This document shows, one piece after another, positions 33,977 to 44,759 of a stretch of DNA of 64,000 bases. Each line of letters begins with the position of its first letter. Positions within the stretch are counted from its first letter, which is position 1. Source of the stretch: Areca catechu (taxonomy: Eukaryota; Streptophyta; Magnoliopsida; Arecales; Arecaceae); contig CM038052.1 in NCBI GenBank assembly GCA_021397845.1, positions 144,115,854 to 144,179,853 on the forward strand, in the 5' to 3' direction. The position numbers and the translations under genes were made by a program. The notes beneath the pieces were generated by a model. It searched no databases, was not told the origin of the DNA, and saw only the letters and a list, made by a program, of their open reading frames with translations.

Positions 33977-35431
33977 GTGTATGAGTCCCAATAACTCTTT
34001 TGTCCTTTCTCCATGTCCACTAAATGGAGTCTTGGTCATCTTACCCATGAGACATGATTCACAAGTTCCTAATGACTCATAGTCATAAGGATCAAAGAAA
34101 TTTTCTTTGTATAACTTGTTAATCCTAGTCTCACTAATATGTCCAAGTCGACAATGCCAAAGTAAGGTATTGTTTACATCATCTCTTTTCCGTTTGTTAG
34201 AAACATGAAAAATATTGTCATTAGTGGAAAGAGTTAATAGACCATTGCAGAATATGCCATAACATATAATTTCATTAGACAAAGAAATTGAGCAGCCACT
34301 GCTCATTACATTCATAGTATATCCTTGTTTAAGTAACAAGGATACAGATATGATATTTCTAATGATTTTTGGCATATAGTAACAATTCCTTAGCTCCAAG
34401 ATCTTCCCTGAAGGTAACTTCAAAATATAAGTCCCTACAGCTTCTGCTTGGATGGGGTCCCCTCCAGCACCGTAGAGCTCAAAGTTACCTTCCTTCAATA
34501 CTTTAAGCCCCTGAAGTCCTTGCAATGATTTGCAGATGTTATGACCACAGGCGGTATCCAACACCCAAGTATTTGAAATGGAAGAATCCAATGACAAAAT
34601 AGTATGAACTTCTTTCATACCTTTTGGTGCCTCTGATGCACCAGGCTTCACACTTGCAAGGTAAACCTTGCAGTTCCTTTTCCAATGACCCGGCTTGCCA
34701 CAATGAAAGCAGGTCATCTGTTCGGAGGCCTTCTTTCCTTTCTTCTTCTTAATGCCCCCTTTGGGATTCATCCTCTTATTGGAACCCCTTTTGCCTGTCT
34801 TCTTCTTATCCACAAGAAGAACTGGAGCCTTATTTTTCTTTACATGGCTCTCTGCTGTCTTCAACATATTCAACAGCTCAGGCAAGGAAGAATTAAGTTT
34901 GTTCATATGGTAATTAAGAACAAACTGTGAAAATGACTCTGGGAGTGATTGCAAGATCAAGTCTTGATTCAACTCCCCATCCATTACAAAACCTAATTGA
35001 CCTAATCGAGTGATTAGATCAATTACCTTTAATACATGGTCTTGTACTGATGTACCTTCTGTCATCCTTGCACGGAACAACTGCTTAGATATTTCATATC
35101 TAGCAGTTCTACTGTGTTCTCCATAAAGCTCTTTTAAATTGAGCAGTATGGAGTTAGTATCCATGCTGTCATGCTGCCTCTGCAACTCATTAGTCATAGA
35201 GGCAAGCATAACACACTTGACAGTAAGTGAGTCATTTTGCCACATATTATATGTGGTCTTCTCCTCTTGCGAGGCATCTTCCCTTGGTGGTTCCAAAATT
35301 GGGGTATCAAGAATATAGGAAATTCTTTCTTGACTGAGTACTATTTTTAAATTTCTCAGCCAATCAACATAATTAGGCCCAGTCAATTTGTTGGCATCTA
35401 AAATACTACGGAGTGAGAGTGAAGAGGCCAT
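33976..35431 (-). pseudogene. Copia C gag, protease and integrase N-terminus
   Basis: ATG at 35431. The first part is a Copia gag (LTGPNYVDWLRNLKIVL, then DHVLKVIDLITRLGQLG) and a lysine-rich linker. An intact CFHCGKPGHWKRNC zinc knuckle is at 34670-34711. The protease segment WVLDTACGHNIC (about 34525-34560) has DTA in place of the common DSG/DTG. The pre-integrase LLWHCRLGHIS and the C-x2-C segment ESCLMGK follow. At about 33976 two bases appear to be missing (a CACACAG reduced to CACAG on the minus strand), shifting the frame just before the integrase core. This shift is the main break in an otherwise well-kept gag-pol. Confidence 0.92.
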
Positions 35432-36573
35432 TTATCTACATTTAAACAAAGAACAATACATAAGCAAACAACCATGAAATGACAATACATAATTAAATTA
35501 GGACTTTAATTTAATTATGTCTCCCACTATTTTATCGAGCATCATAACCCTCTATACGATGATCGAGAAAACCCTAATTAGTTTTTCTTAGTGGGGTTGA
35601 GATCCCAATCCCTTATAAAAAACCTTGTGTGTACACAACAAATCTTATATAAGTTCATAGGTAGGAAAACTCTTTCCAATTGTAACCCGTACAATTCTCA
35701 ACTTATCCCGGCCTCTAAAATATTAATAGCCTTGTGTATACACAACAAACTATAATATTTTAGTTAAGTAAGACCCTTCATTGCCATATAGTCATGACTT
35801 TAATAGTAATACCCTTGTGTGTACACAACAAAATATTACATTAAATCATGCCATAAACAAATAATTGTATTAGGCCAAAAATTGTGTTAGTCACCATATT
35901 AGGTCTTGTGTGTACACAACAAACCTAGTATAGATCGTAACACAATAATGACCTATCATGAAGGAAGGCCAATAATAGTATTTTAACACCAAGCATGTTA
36001 GTCAAGAATTAAGTCAATCAGATCGGCCAGGCTAGTGGAAGAGATGTGGGGGTCCCCCCATTGCTTTCCTAGACACCAATTTAAAATTGGCCAGGTCAGT
36101 CAACGGAACCAATTAAAAACCACGAATCCCTTTACCTTCCCAGAACCACCTTTCTAGACACTGAAATGACTAATTATTCATCATGACTAATAATGCTTAT
36201 CGGTTAACTATACTACCACTTAATATAATTTTAAGAGGGATTTATGCAATGCCAGCACATTCGATTAAAAGCTATCACATATATTAATACATGCTTTAAA
36301 CTAAGCAAATATGTGAAATGTGTGCCATCATACTAGGACAACCATTTACCACATAATGGATACACCATTATGCCAGGGCAACCTTATTTCAGTATGATGG
36401 CTCCAGGGCTAATCATATCTCTAAGACAATTAGGGTTTCAGTGGAAAACACTAACTGGTGGCAATCATCAAACTCATGTTCAACCAAAGACATGCTTTGT
36501 GCATCAATATAAAAACTTTAACAAGATACTACATCATGAATTGAACTGCATAAGTTTTAATCCTAATAAGGAG
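35432..36573 (-). other. Leader of Copia C with palindromic repeats
   Basis: Untranslated region between primer site and gag. It carries four copies of CTTGTGTGTACACAACAA or its TATACA variant at 35623-35641, 35730-35748, 35813-35831 and 35904-35922, each centred on the palindrome TGTGTACACA (TGTGTATACACA in the second). No other coding region is seen. Confidence 0.8.
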
Positions 36574-36585
36574 GCTCTGATACCA
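36574..36585 (-). other. Primer-binding site of Copia C
   Basis: Minus-strand TGGTATCAGAGC, a perfect initiator-methionine tRNA complement, one base inside the 5' LTR. Confidence 0.92.
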
Positions 36586-36586
36586 C

Positions 36587-39008
36587 TGTTGGGTTCGGGA
36601 ACCAGTGCGGAAGTGTGGATTTCAATGTTTTATGAAATCAGGTCCGAACCCTAATCCCAAAATCTCCTTATTAGCAATTAAAACTGTGACTACATGTATG
36701 TCCAAATTTAACATACTTTAAATACTAACCTCAGATCGCTATTTCCAGTCTGATGCAGAAATCAACTCCAAATTGAGTAGCCTGTTGAACACACCAGGCG
36801 TCCACTTGTCCGCCCTCCGATGGTGATCCACACGGGCAGATAATCAAGACAGTGACTCCTTAATTGAGTTCCTTCCAATCAAGTTCTACCCCAAGAACTT
36901 GATATATGGGCTATTGGCTAGGACTCCCCTGGCCAAACTGGGACTAAACCTTCTTTCTTACCCTTCTCCTAGTCTTTTAGCAACTTTGGCCCCTTAAGAC
37001 ACTCTGGTCTTAAGAATAAGCCCTTGTCCTAAAATGAGACAAGGCTTGTCTTGGAGGGAGAAGAGAATTAAGACAAAATTGTCTTAATGTAAGAAAGAAA
37101 GGAAGGAGGGGCGCCTTCTTCCTTTACCGTCGGAGAGTTTCTCTCTGACTCTCCTTCTGTTCTGAGATTCGACAGAGCCTAGCCTTTGTAAAGGAATCAA
37201 AGAGGAAAGAGAGGAGGGGGAAACAGTCTTCTGGAGAGGGAGAGGGAAAAAGAAGCAAGGCTTCGCCGTAGAAAATCTGGAATGAATTTTCACGGTGAAG
37301 TCTTCTCCTTAAATAGGCGACAGAGAGGCGCCTTCTCACCTTTTAATCATCCTCTCACGTCCCTCTCTCCCTTCTCACGTCTTCTCTCTTTATCTCATGG
37401 CCCTTGGGATTAATCTCACGGCCTTTGGGATGGGAAGATGCGAAGAAGGATCGCGAAAAACACAGAAGGGCACGCGCAGAAAGAAGAGTCGCGCCCCTTC
37501 GGTGTTTTTCCTTTTCTTTTCATGGTATTTTCCCTTTTTTTGGAGAGTCCACGCCTAGGTGGACTCTCTTCCACGCCTCTTCAAAAACACCGGCCCTTTT
37601 TTCTTTCTTTTCACGCAAAGACGCGACTTGGAAAGAGTCCACGCGCGCGTGGACTCTTCTCCTTGCGCGCGCGCGTGGGAAAAAAAAAGGGGAGGGACTT
37701 AGGCGATGTGGGAAAGGGGTTTAGCCTCTTAGGTTAGCCCAATTGCTAGCCTACTATTAGCCCAATGTGTTGAATCTTCAATTAGATTCAAACCGGAATG
37801 AATTTGGATCTAAAAAAGACCAAATCGGAACCCTAACTCGAATCCGATTCAAGTAGAAGCCATGGTTTGCAACACATGCTAGTGTGTTCATCTGCAAACG
37901 AGATTTAATTCCAAATTAAAACCTTGATTATCTGTCCTAAGTGTGTGACCCATTGGGTTCCATACTTAGCCAGTAGTGGGTCCGAGTGCAAGTTGACCTA
38001 ATCTGATCAGAACTCATTCTAATCGATTTAGGTCAAATCGAGCTAACTCGAGTCAGTCAATTAGGACTCCTCCTAATTAGTGATCCAATTAAACCATTTA
38101 ATTTGATCAACCCACAAGACAAGATTGACGTCTAGCAACGTGTCATGTCTACCCGGAAGATATGGAAATTCTGGTGTAATTCCAAAACTACCCTTCAGTG
38201 GAAAGTTCCCGTACAATTCGATCCTTCAATCATCTTGCATCCCGAATATAACTATGGATATGGAATCATGTCAAATCCAGTTTATACTCATTCCCAGCTC
38301 AGTCATACACTAATGATTCAATTAATTCGATATTAGAAATCATTTCTAATATCTGTACTTTGATCAAAGATTTCCTGAATCATCATCTGACCTAATTTGG
38401 CTGGATGCAATCTCCTCCTACTAGGAGTGATCAATTCCTTGTTGACCTACTCATTTCCTTCATATACAATTCACCACACCCAGCGTCAACCTTGTGCATG
38501 ACCCAGTGTCATGAATGAGATTGAACCAAAGCATGGGTTCATGTACATAAGGTATTATGGCAGTCTCAGGTCATAGGACTACTTGTACAACTCCCACTAT
38601 GAGAAATATCTATTGACAAGTAGCTAAGGCTCCATTAGATATTCTCAAACTGGATCTATTCAGTGAACTCATTCGCTAATGAGCACCCACATCCTTGTAT
38701 TAGTGTCCTACACAAGTGACTGTGAGAGCAGTCACCCTTTTCAGCATACATAGGATGTGCCAGTCTTACCGGAAACCCTGATCCCCAACTCAGGGTTCCT
38801 ATGACTAGGAATATTCTAGATTAGGGTTTTAAGGCCTTTAGATCTCACTGGTATGATCTCATCATAGCCCTACAACCATAGCCCTAATCTATGGGGTTCA
38901 TCATATAATGACACAGCGAATGATGAAAAAATTATTGCCTTTATTAATTTGTCAATTTACAATGGTCTGGGAGATACAGATATTGGCTTATAGGGCATAA
39001 TCCTTTCA
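36587..39008 (-). mobile_element. 5' LTR of Copia C
   Basis: Near-identical to 29105-31528. Most differences are transitions, many of them CG against TG or CA. It ends at 39008, followed by the AAAGG duplication, after which Gypsy D resumes. Confidence 0.95.
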
Positions 39009-39946
39009 AAAGGTTCATGGGGGGCAGACCTCAGGTGGAATCCCAGGTGCTCGTCGCTCTCCCGCCGGCTCCAGCTATCGACAACCGCCCTACCGGGAAG
39101 CCGGTGAGCATGATCTCCTGGGGAGCTACATGCGAGCCCTAAAGGGCCCGGGGGGCAGGGGATCCCGAGAATGTACTTCCCTTTATGAGGGAAGAAGAAG
39201 ATGGGAGAAAAAAAGTAAATAATGATGCCGTGGTCATCGAGATGACAATCGCGAGGCACCCTATAAAATGCATCATGGTTGATAGTGGAAGCTCCACAGA
39301 TGTGCTTTTTTACAATGCCTTCTCCAGGATGAACCTTTCTTCCGATCAACTAAAACCTGTGCATGCACCCCTTGTCGGTTTCACGAGTGATTCCATAAGG
39401 GTAGAGGGAGAGATCACTCTCCCGGTCACCACCGGGACCCCACCTCGGCAGAGCACCGTTATGATGACTTTCACGGTTGTCAGGCTTTTTTCCGCCTACA
39501 ACGTGATCTTGGGCCGACTTGGGCTCAACTTGCTCGATGCCGTTGTCTCAACTAAGAGGCTACTTGTACAGTTCCCCACTCCTTACGATGTCGGGGAAAT
39601 GAGGGGAGCACCCCAGCCAGTACAGCATTGCTTTCAAATCCTCCCTGGGGCCAAGGTCCCCGAGGACGACCCTAAGGTAGACAATCTCGACCAAAGGGCC
39701 CAAGACCTTAGGGGAGGCCCGGTCGAACGTCTACTCTCTTATCCACTCAGAGATGTCAGAGATGATCCCATGAAGACGGTGCAAATTGGAGCCCAGCTAC
39801 CTGAGGAGGAGAGGGCCCAACTACTAGAGTTTCTATGGACGAGCGCGGATGTGTTCGCCTGGACAGCGGCAGACATGCCAGGTATTCCTCCTGATATCAT
39901 TACTCACAAATTGAGTGTTGATCCAAAGCAGAGGCCAGTTCGGTAG
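39009..39946 (+). pseudogene. Gypsy D end of gag and protease
   Basis: The frame resumes after Copia C with FMGGRPQVESQ. The aspartic protease has the catalytic VDSGSSTDVLFY near 39278-39313 and a YNVILGRLGLNLLDAVVST flap-side segment near 39498-39560. It continues as an open frame to a TAG at 39944-39946, where RPVRQKKR is the family form (CAG to TAG). The linker near 39800-39900 (ADVFAWTAADMPGIPPDI) leads into the reverse transcriptase. Confidence 0.88.
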
Positions 39947-41110
39947 AAGAAGAGAAGCTTCGCCCCGGAGAGGCAGGCAGCTATCAAGGAGGAAGTTGAC
40001 AAACTCCTACCTACCGGTTTCATTCGAGAAGTCCAGTATCCGAGCTGGCTGGCGCATATAGTAATGGTAAGGAAGAACAATGGCAAGTGGAGGATCTGTG
40101 TAGACTACACTGACCTCAACAAAGCTTGCCCGAAGGATAGCTTCCCTCTGCTGAAGATCAACCAGCTGGTGGACGCCACCTCTGGCCACAGGCTGCTCTC
40201 CTTCATGGATGCATTCTTTGGGTACAACCAGATCCGTATGCACCCAGAGGACGAGGAGCACACTGCCTTCATCACCGACCAGGGGATGTACTGCTACAGG
40301 ATGATGCCCTTCGGTCTGATGAATGCAAAAGCTACATAATAGCGTCTGGTCAACAAGGTTTTCAAGGACTAAATTGGCTACAACATGCAAGTATATATGG
40401 ATGACATGCTCATCATGAGCAAGCCGAGCTCGAGCCACATCACTGACCTTGTCGAATCCTTCCATAACCTACGGCAACATCAGATGAAGATGAATCCGAC
40501 GAAGTGCACTTTCGGAATGGCGGCGGGAAAGTTCCTTGGCTTTATGGTCACCCAGAGAGGCATTGAAGCGAACCCGGAAAAGGTTCAGGCAATCATCGAC
40601 ATGGAGCACCCGACCTCCAAGAGGCAGGTCCAGCACCTGACGGGGCGTATTGCTGCCCTCAGCAGATTCATCTCGAGGTCGGTCGACTGTTGCCTTCCAT
40701 TCTTCAAGGCGCTGCGCAAGATGCATGACTTCACCTGGACGGAGGAGTGTATAACATCCTTCGAGGAGCTAAAGAAATTCCTCACCTCTCCCCCGTTGCT
40801 CTCCAGGCCGGAGGAGGGGGAGGAGCTCCTGCTCTATCTGGCGGTCACACCATGAGCCATCAACTCGGACCTCGTCCGTGTAGACGAGGACAAATCTCAG
40901 AAGCCAGTATACTACATTAGTAAAATCCTCCACGATGCGGAGATCAGGTATACTCGCTCCGAGAAACTCATTTTTGCACTAATAATGTATGCTAAACACC
41001 TCAGGCCCTATTTCCAAGCACACCCAATAGTGGTTGTGACGGACCAGCCGCTAAGGACCATACTCAGCTGACCCAAAACTTTCGGGAGATTGGCAAAGTG
41101 GTCCCTGCTG
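39947..41110 (+). pseudogene. Gypsy D reverse transcriptase and first RNase H
   Basis: Continues the frame with KRSFAPERQAAIKEEVDKL, then VRKNNGKWRICVDYTDLNKACPKD near 40067-40135 and a FGLMNAKAT segment followed by a stop near 40337. The catalytic YMDD is at 40394-40405. Connection and RNase H: LTGRIAALSRFISRS near 40637-40680, a stop near 40853, then KPVYYISKILHDAEIRYT near 40900-40950. The reading is interrupted again near 41070 where an arginine or glutamine codon is expected. Confidence 0.88.
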
Positions 41111-41730
41111 CTCAGCGAGTTTGACATAGTGTATCGACCGAGGCCCTCACAGAAGGCCCAAGTCCTAGCTGACTTCGTGGTTGAGTGCACCGGGTTAGCC
41201 GAGGAGCTAAAGCAGATAATAGCAGAGCTCGGACCAGGAGAGGAACCTTGGATCCTCCACGTGGACGGAGCATCCAATTTCGGCGGGAGCAGAGCAGGCC
41301 TCAACCTCACCAATGGCGATGGAGTTGTGATGGAATGCGCCTTTCGCTTCAAATTCGCCGCAACAAACAACCAGGCGGAGTATGAGGCACTCCTCGCGGG
41401 TCTAAGAGTCTCCCACGAGCTGGGTGTGCAAAATCTAAAAGTCTTCACTGACTCCCAGCTGGTTGCAGGACAAGTCTTCGGAGAATAGGAAGCCAGGGAT
41501 GCCCAAATGATGAAGTACCTAGAGCGGGTCCGCTCGAGCACGGCAGGCTTCCGGCGCTTCAGCATCTTCCACATCCCACGTGGAGAGAATGCGTGCGCGA
41601 ATGTACTGTCTAGGCTCGCGACCTTGCCGGACTCATCACTGGGATGCGCCTACATCGAGTATCTCGAAGGTCCCAGCTATGAAAGCTTAGAGGAGGTACA
41701 TCATGTCGCCTCAAAGCCAAGCTAGATGGA
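41111..41730 (+). pseudogene. Gypsy D second, plant-type RNase H
   Basis: After the RT/RNase H a second RNase H fold is visible, a hallmark of the Tat lineage. WILHVDGASNFGGSRAGL (about 41249-41300) has the first aspartate, NNQAEYEALLAGLR (41367-41408) the glutamate, VFTDSQL (41442-41462) the next aspartate. The last acidic position reads CANVLSRLA (about 41593-41620), where AD is expected, so the final aspartate is lost. A TAG stop lies at 41486-41488. It probably helped remove the RNA primer or template when active. Confidence 0.8.
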
Positions 41731-42957
41731 CAAGTACATCAGGTACATCATCAATGGTTCCTTACCCGAGGACCGGGTAGAAGCAGCCATCGTCAAGAAG
41801 AAGGCCTCCTGGTTTGTTCTGATGGAGGGCCAGCTCTACCACTGATCCTACTCCTATCCACTCCTGAGGTGCCTCAGGCCCACCGAGGCAACCTTTGTGC
41901 TCCAAGAGATACACGAAGGCCTTTGTGGGAACCATGTGGGAGGAAGAACACTGGCTTATAAAGCCCTTCGTCAGGGATACTTTTGGGAGACCATGAGGGA
42001 GGACATCGCCGACTTCGTTAAAAGGTACGACAAGTGCCAGCGCCACACGAACATACAGCACCAGCTGGTGGCGCCGATTTCCCATCTCTCAGCCCCTTGA
42101 CCTTTTGCCTAGTGGAGAATGGACATCTTGGGACCGTTTCCTCCTGCACCAGGGCAACGAAGATTTTTGCTGGTGGTGATTGACTACTTCACCAAGTGGG
42201 TCGAAGTAGAGCCACTGGCCCGGATCACGGAAGCCAATGTCCGCCAGTTCTTTTGGAAGTCAATTATTTGCCGCTTTAGACTCCCTCGTTGTATCATCAC
42301 TGACAACGGGCGATAGTTTGACAATCGAGAGTCTGAAGGGTCCTGCACCGAGAACGGCATTTGACATCGATTCACCTTGGTATCTCACCCTCAAACAAAT
42401 GGGAAAGCCGAGTTGACCAACCAGACCATCCTCCAAGGACTCAGGGCCAGGCTAGACCAAGCTAAGGGCAGGTGGGTGGAAGAACTTCCAAGCATTCTAT
42501 GGGCCTACCACACAATGCCCAGAACGGCGATCGACGAAACACCTTTCAACCTTGTTTTTGGTGCCAAGGCGGTCATCCCAGTTGAGCTCGGCATGCCCAC
42601 GCTACGACTGTAGCAGTATGACGAGGCATGGAACTTAGCACAGCTCCTGCTCAACCTGGATCTCCTCGAAGAAGCAAGGGATAAAGCCTGGCTACGGATG
42701 GCGGCATACCGGCAACAAGTAGCCTAGTACTACAATGCCCGGGTCAAGCCAAAAGCTTTCAAACTTGGAGACTTGGTGCTACGTCGGGCTGAGGCATCTC
42801 AACCCCAGGAGTGCGGCAAGCTCTCACCGAACTGGGAAGGCCCCTACAAGATGGCTGAGGCCCTCTCACAAGGGGCCTACTACCTTGAAGATCTCGACAG
42901 TTTCAGGTTCCCTCGAACGTGGAATGCTTGCAACCTGAGGAGATACTATCAATAATG
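41731..42957 (+). pseudogene. Gypsy D integrase
   Basis: Zinc-binding region: IHEGLCGNHVGGRTLAYKA then YDKCQRH, where tyrosine replaces the first cysteine (about 41906-42045). Catalytic core: MDILGPF (first aspartate, about 42119-42140), IITDNGR then TAG at 42314-42316 (second aspartate), and TNGKAELTNQTIL with the glutamate (about 42389-42430). The C-terminal part ends LRRYYQ at 42955. No chromodomain follows. Stops at 41843, 42098, 42110, 42314, 42362, 42611 and 42725 mostly fit CAG to TAG, CGA to TGA or TGG to TGA. Confidence 0.87.
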
Positions 42958-43049
42958 TAAGGTTTCCTATCAATAATAATGATGATAGTTTTTCCTTGCA
43001 CTAGTATCTATCTGTCTTACAGGAAAACCTCCTCAACGCCCTCTAGCCC

Positions 43050-44310
43050 AGCTCCGACATGCCAAGACGTGAGCTCAACTCTCAGGTAACCCAAGACCGG
43101 AGCCCAGATCTTCGATCAAGGGACCTTCGAGCCAAGCTTCTCTCAATCATCAATGCCTTCGAGCCCAGCTCCGAGGTGCCAAGACCTGAGCCCAGCTCTC
43201 ATGTAACCCAAGACCAGAGCCTAGATCTCTGGCCAAGGGACCTTCGAGCCAAGCTGCTCTCAGTCATCAACGCCTTCGAGCCCAGCTCCGAGGTGCCAAG
43301 ACCTAAGCCTCAACTCTCAGGTAACCCAAGACCTGAGCCTAGATCTTCGGCCAAGGGACCTTCGAGCCAAGCTGCTCTCAATCATCAGCGCCTTCGAGCC
43401 CAGCTCCGAGGTGCCAAGACCTGAGCCCAACTCTCAGGTAACCCAAGACCGGAGCCCAGATCTCCGGCCAAGGGACCTTCAAGCCAAGCTGCTCTCAATC
43501 ATCAATGCCTTTGAGCCCAGCTCCGAGGCGCCAAGACCTGATCCCAGCTCTCAGGCAACCCAAGACCGGAGCCTAGATCTCTGGCCAAGGGACCTTCGAG
43601 CCAAGCTGCTCTCAGTCATCAACACCTTCGAGCCCAACTCCGAGACGCCAAGACCTGAGCCCCAACTCTTAGGTAACCCAAGACCGGAGCCCAGATCTCT
43701 GGCAAAGGGACCTTCGAGCCAAGCTGCTCTCAATCATCAACACCTTTGAGCCCAGCTTCGAGGTGCCAAGACCTAAGCCCAACTCTCAGGTAACCCAAGG
43801 CCGGAGCCTAGATCTTTGGCCAAGGGACCTTCGAGCCAAGCTGCTCTCAATCATCAACGCCTTCGAGCCCAGCTCTGAGGTGCCAAGACCTGAGCCCAGC
43901 TCTGAGGTGACCCAAGACCAGAACCTAGATCTCCGGCCAAGGAACCTTTGAGCCAAGCTGCCCTCAATCATCAACACCTTCGAGCCCAACTCCGAGGCTC
44001 CAAGACCTGAGCCCAACTCTCAGGTAACCCAAGATCGGAGCCAAACTCTCCGGTAAAGGGACCTTCGAGCCACGCCGCTCGCAATCATCAATGTCTCTGA
44101 GCCCAGCTCTGAGATGCCAACCCAAGACCGGAGCCCAACTCTCCGGCCAAGGGATCTTCGAGCCAAGCAGCTCCTATCAATGCCTCGAGCTTAGCTCCAA
44201 GGCGCCAAAGACCTGAGCCCAGCTCTTAGGCAATCCCTGGACCGGGGCCCAGTGCTTCATCCAGGAAGGCCTCTAGCCTAGCTCCAAGGCATCCAAGACC
44301 TGAGCCCAGT
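43050..44310 (+). repeat. 117-bp tandem repeat array in Gypsy D
   Basis: About ten copies with period 116-118, marked by CTTCGAGCCCAGCTCCGAGG at about 43158, 43274, 43392, 43509, 43626, 43744, 43861, 43978 and 44094, then shortened copies to about 44310. The unit is 39 codons, so frames stay open for two to three copies (for example 43059-43424). Each unit contains GACCTGAGCCCAGCTCTCAGG and ACCCAAGACCGGAGCC sub-blocks. It lies between pol and the antisense gene. Tat-type elements are known to carry such arrays here and to seed satellites. Confidence 0.92.
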
Positions 44311-44470
44311 CCTCAGGCACCTTGGACTGGGGCCCATCTCTCCGGCCAAGGAACCATCGAGCCCAGCTGCTCACAACTGCTAGAACCTTATGCCCGACTT
44401 GCTGACACCAAAGCCTGATAATTAAGCCCCAGGCAAGGTGGAACCCTCTTCTCTGATCTCCCCACTCATC

Positions 44471-44560
44471 TAAAAAAAAAAAAAAAGAAAAAGAGAAAGA
44501 AGAAAGAAAGAGAGGGAGGGGAAGGAAAGAAAGAGAAAAAGAAGGAAGAACCAGGCAAAG
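44471..44560 (+). repeat. Purine-rich low-complexity tract
   Basis: A run of A followed by AAAGA/GGGA repeats, separating the tandem array from the antisense gene. Confidence 0.85.
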
Positions 44561-44759
44561 AATGGGTTGCAAGAAGGTTCAAATTTTATTAACAGAGAGC
44601 CAGTTACAAACATTTTCCTAGCCCCCAACATGCCGGGTGACCCCGACCAAGTATAGAAAGAAAACAATGTACAAAAGAAAGAAGAAAAGAATACTCTACA
44701 CCGGCCGGCTCCCCTGTTGAGCCTTGAGGCTGAGAGGTCCCACCTTCAGGAACCTCTGG

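Larger units (their letters stand above)
29105..39008 (-). mobile_element. Young, nearly intact Copia C inserted in Gypsy D
   Basis: A 9.9-kb minus-strand element with 2.42-kb LTRs (29105-31528 and 36587-39008) and exact target duplication AAAGG (29100-29104 and 39009-39013). Methionine-type primer site, leader with palindromic repeats, one gag-pol broken by a small frameshift and one stop, and a polypurine tract before the 3' LTR. The LTRs differ by about 17 substitutions and one 2-base indel by eye (about 99.3% identical). Confidence 0.95.
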
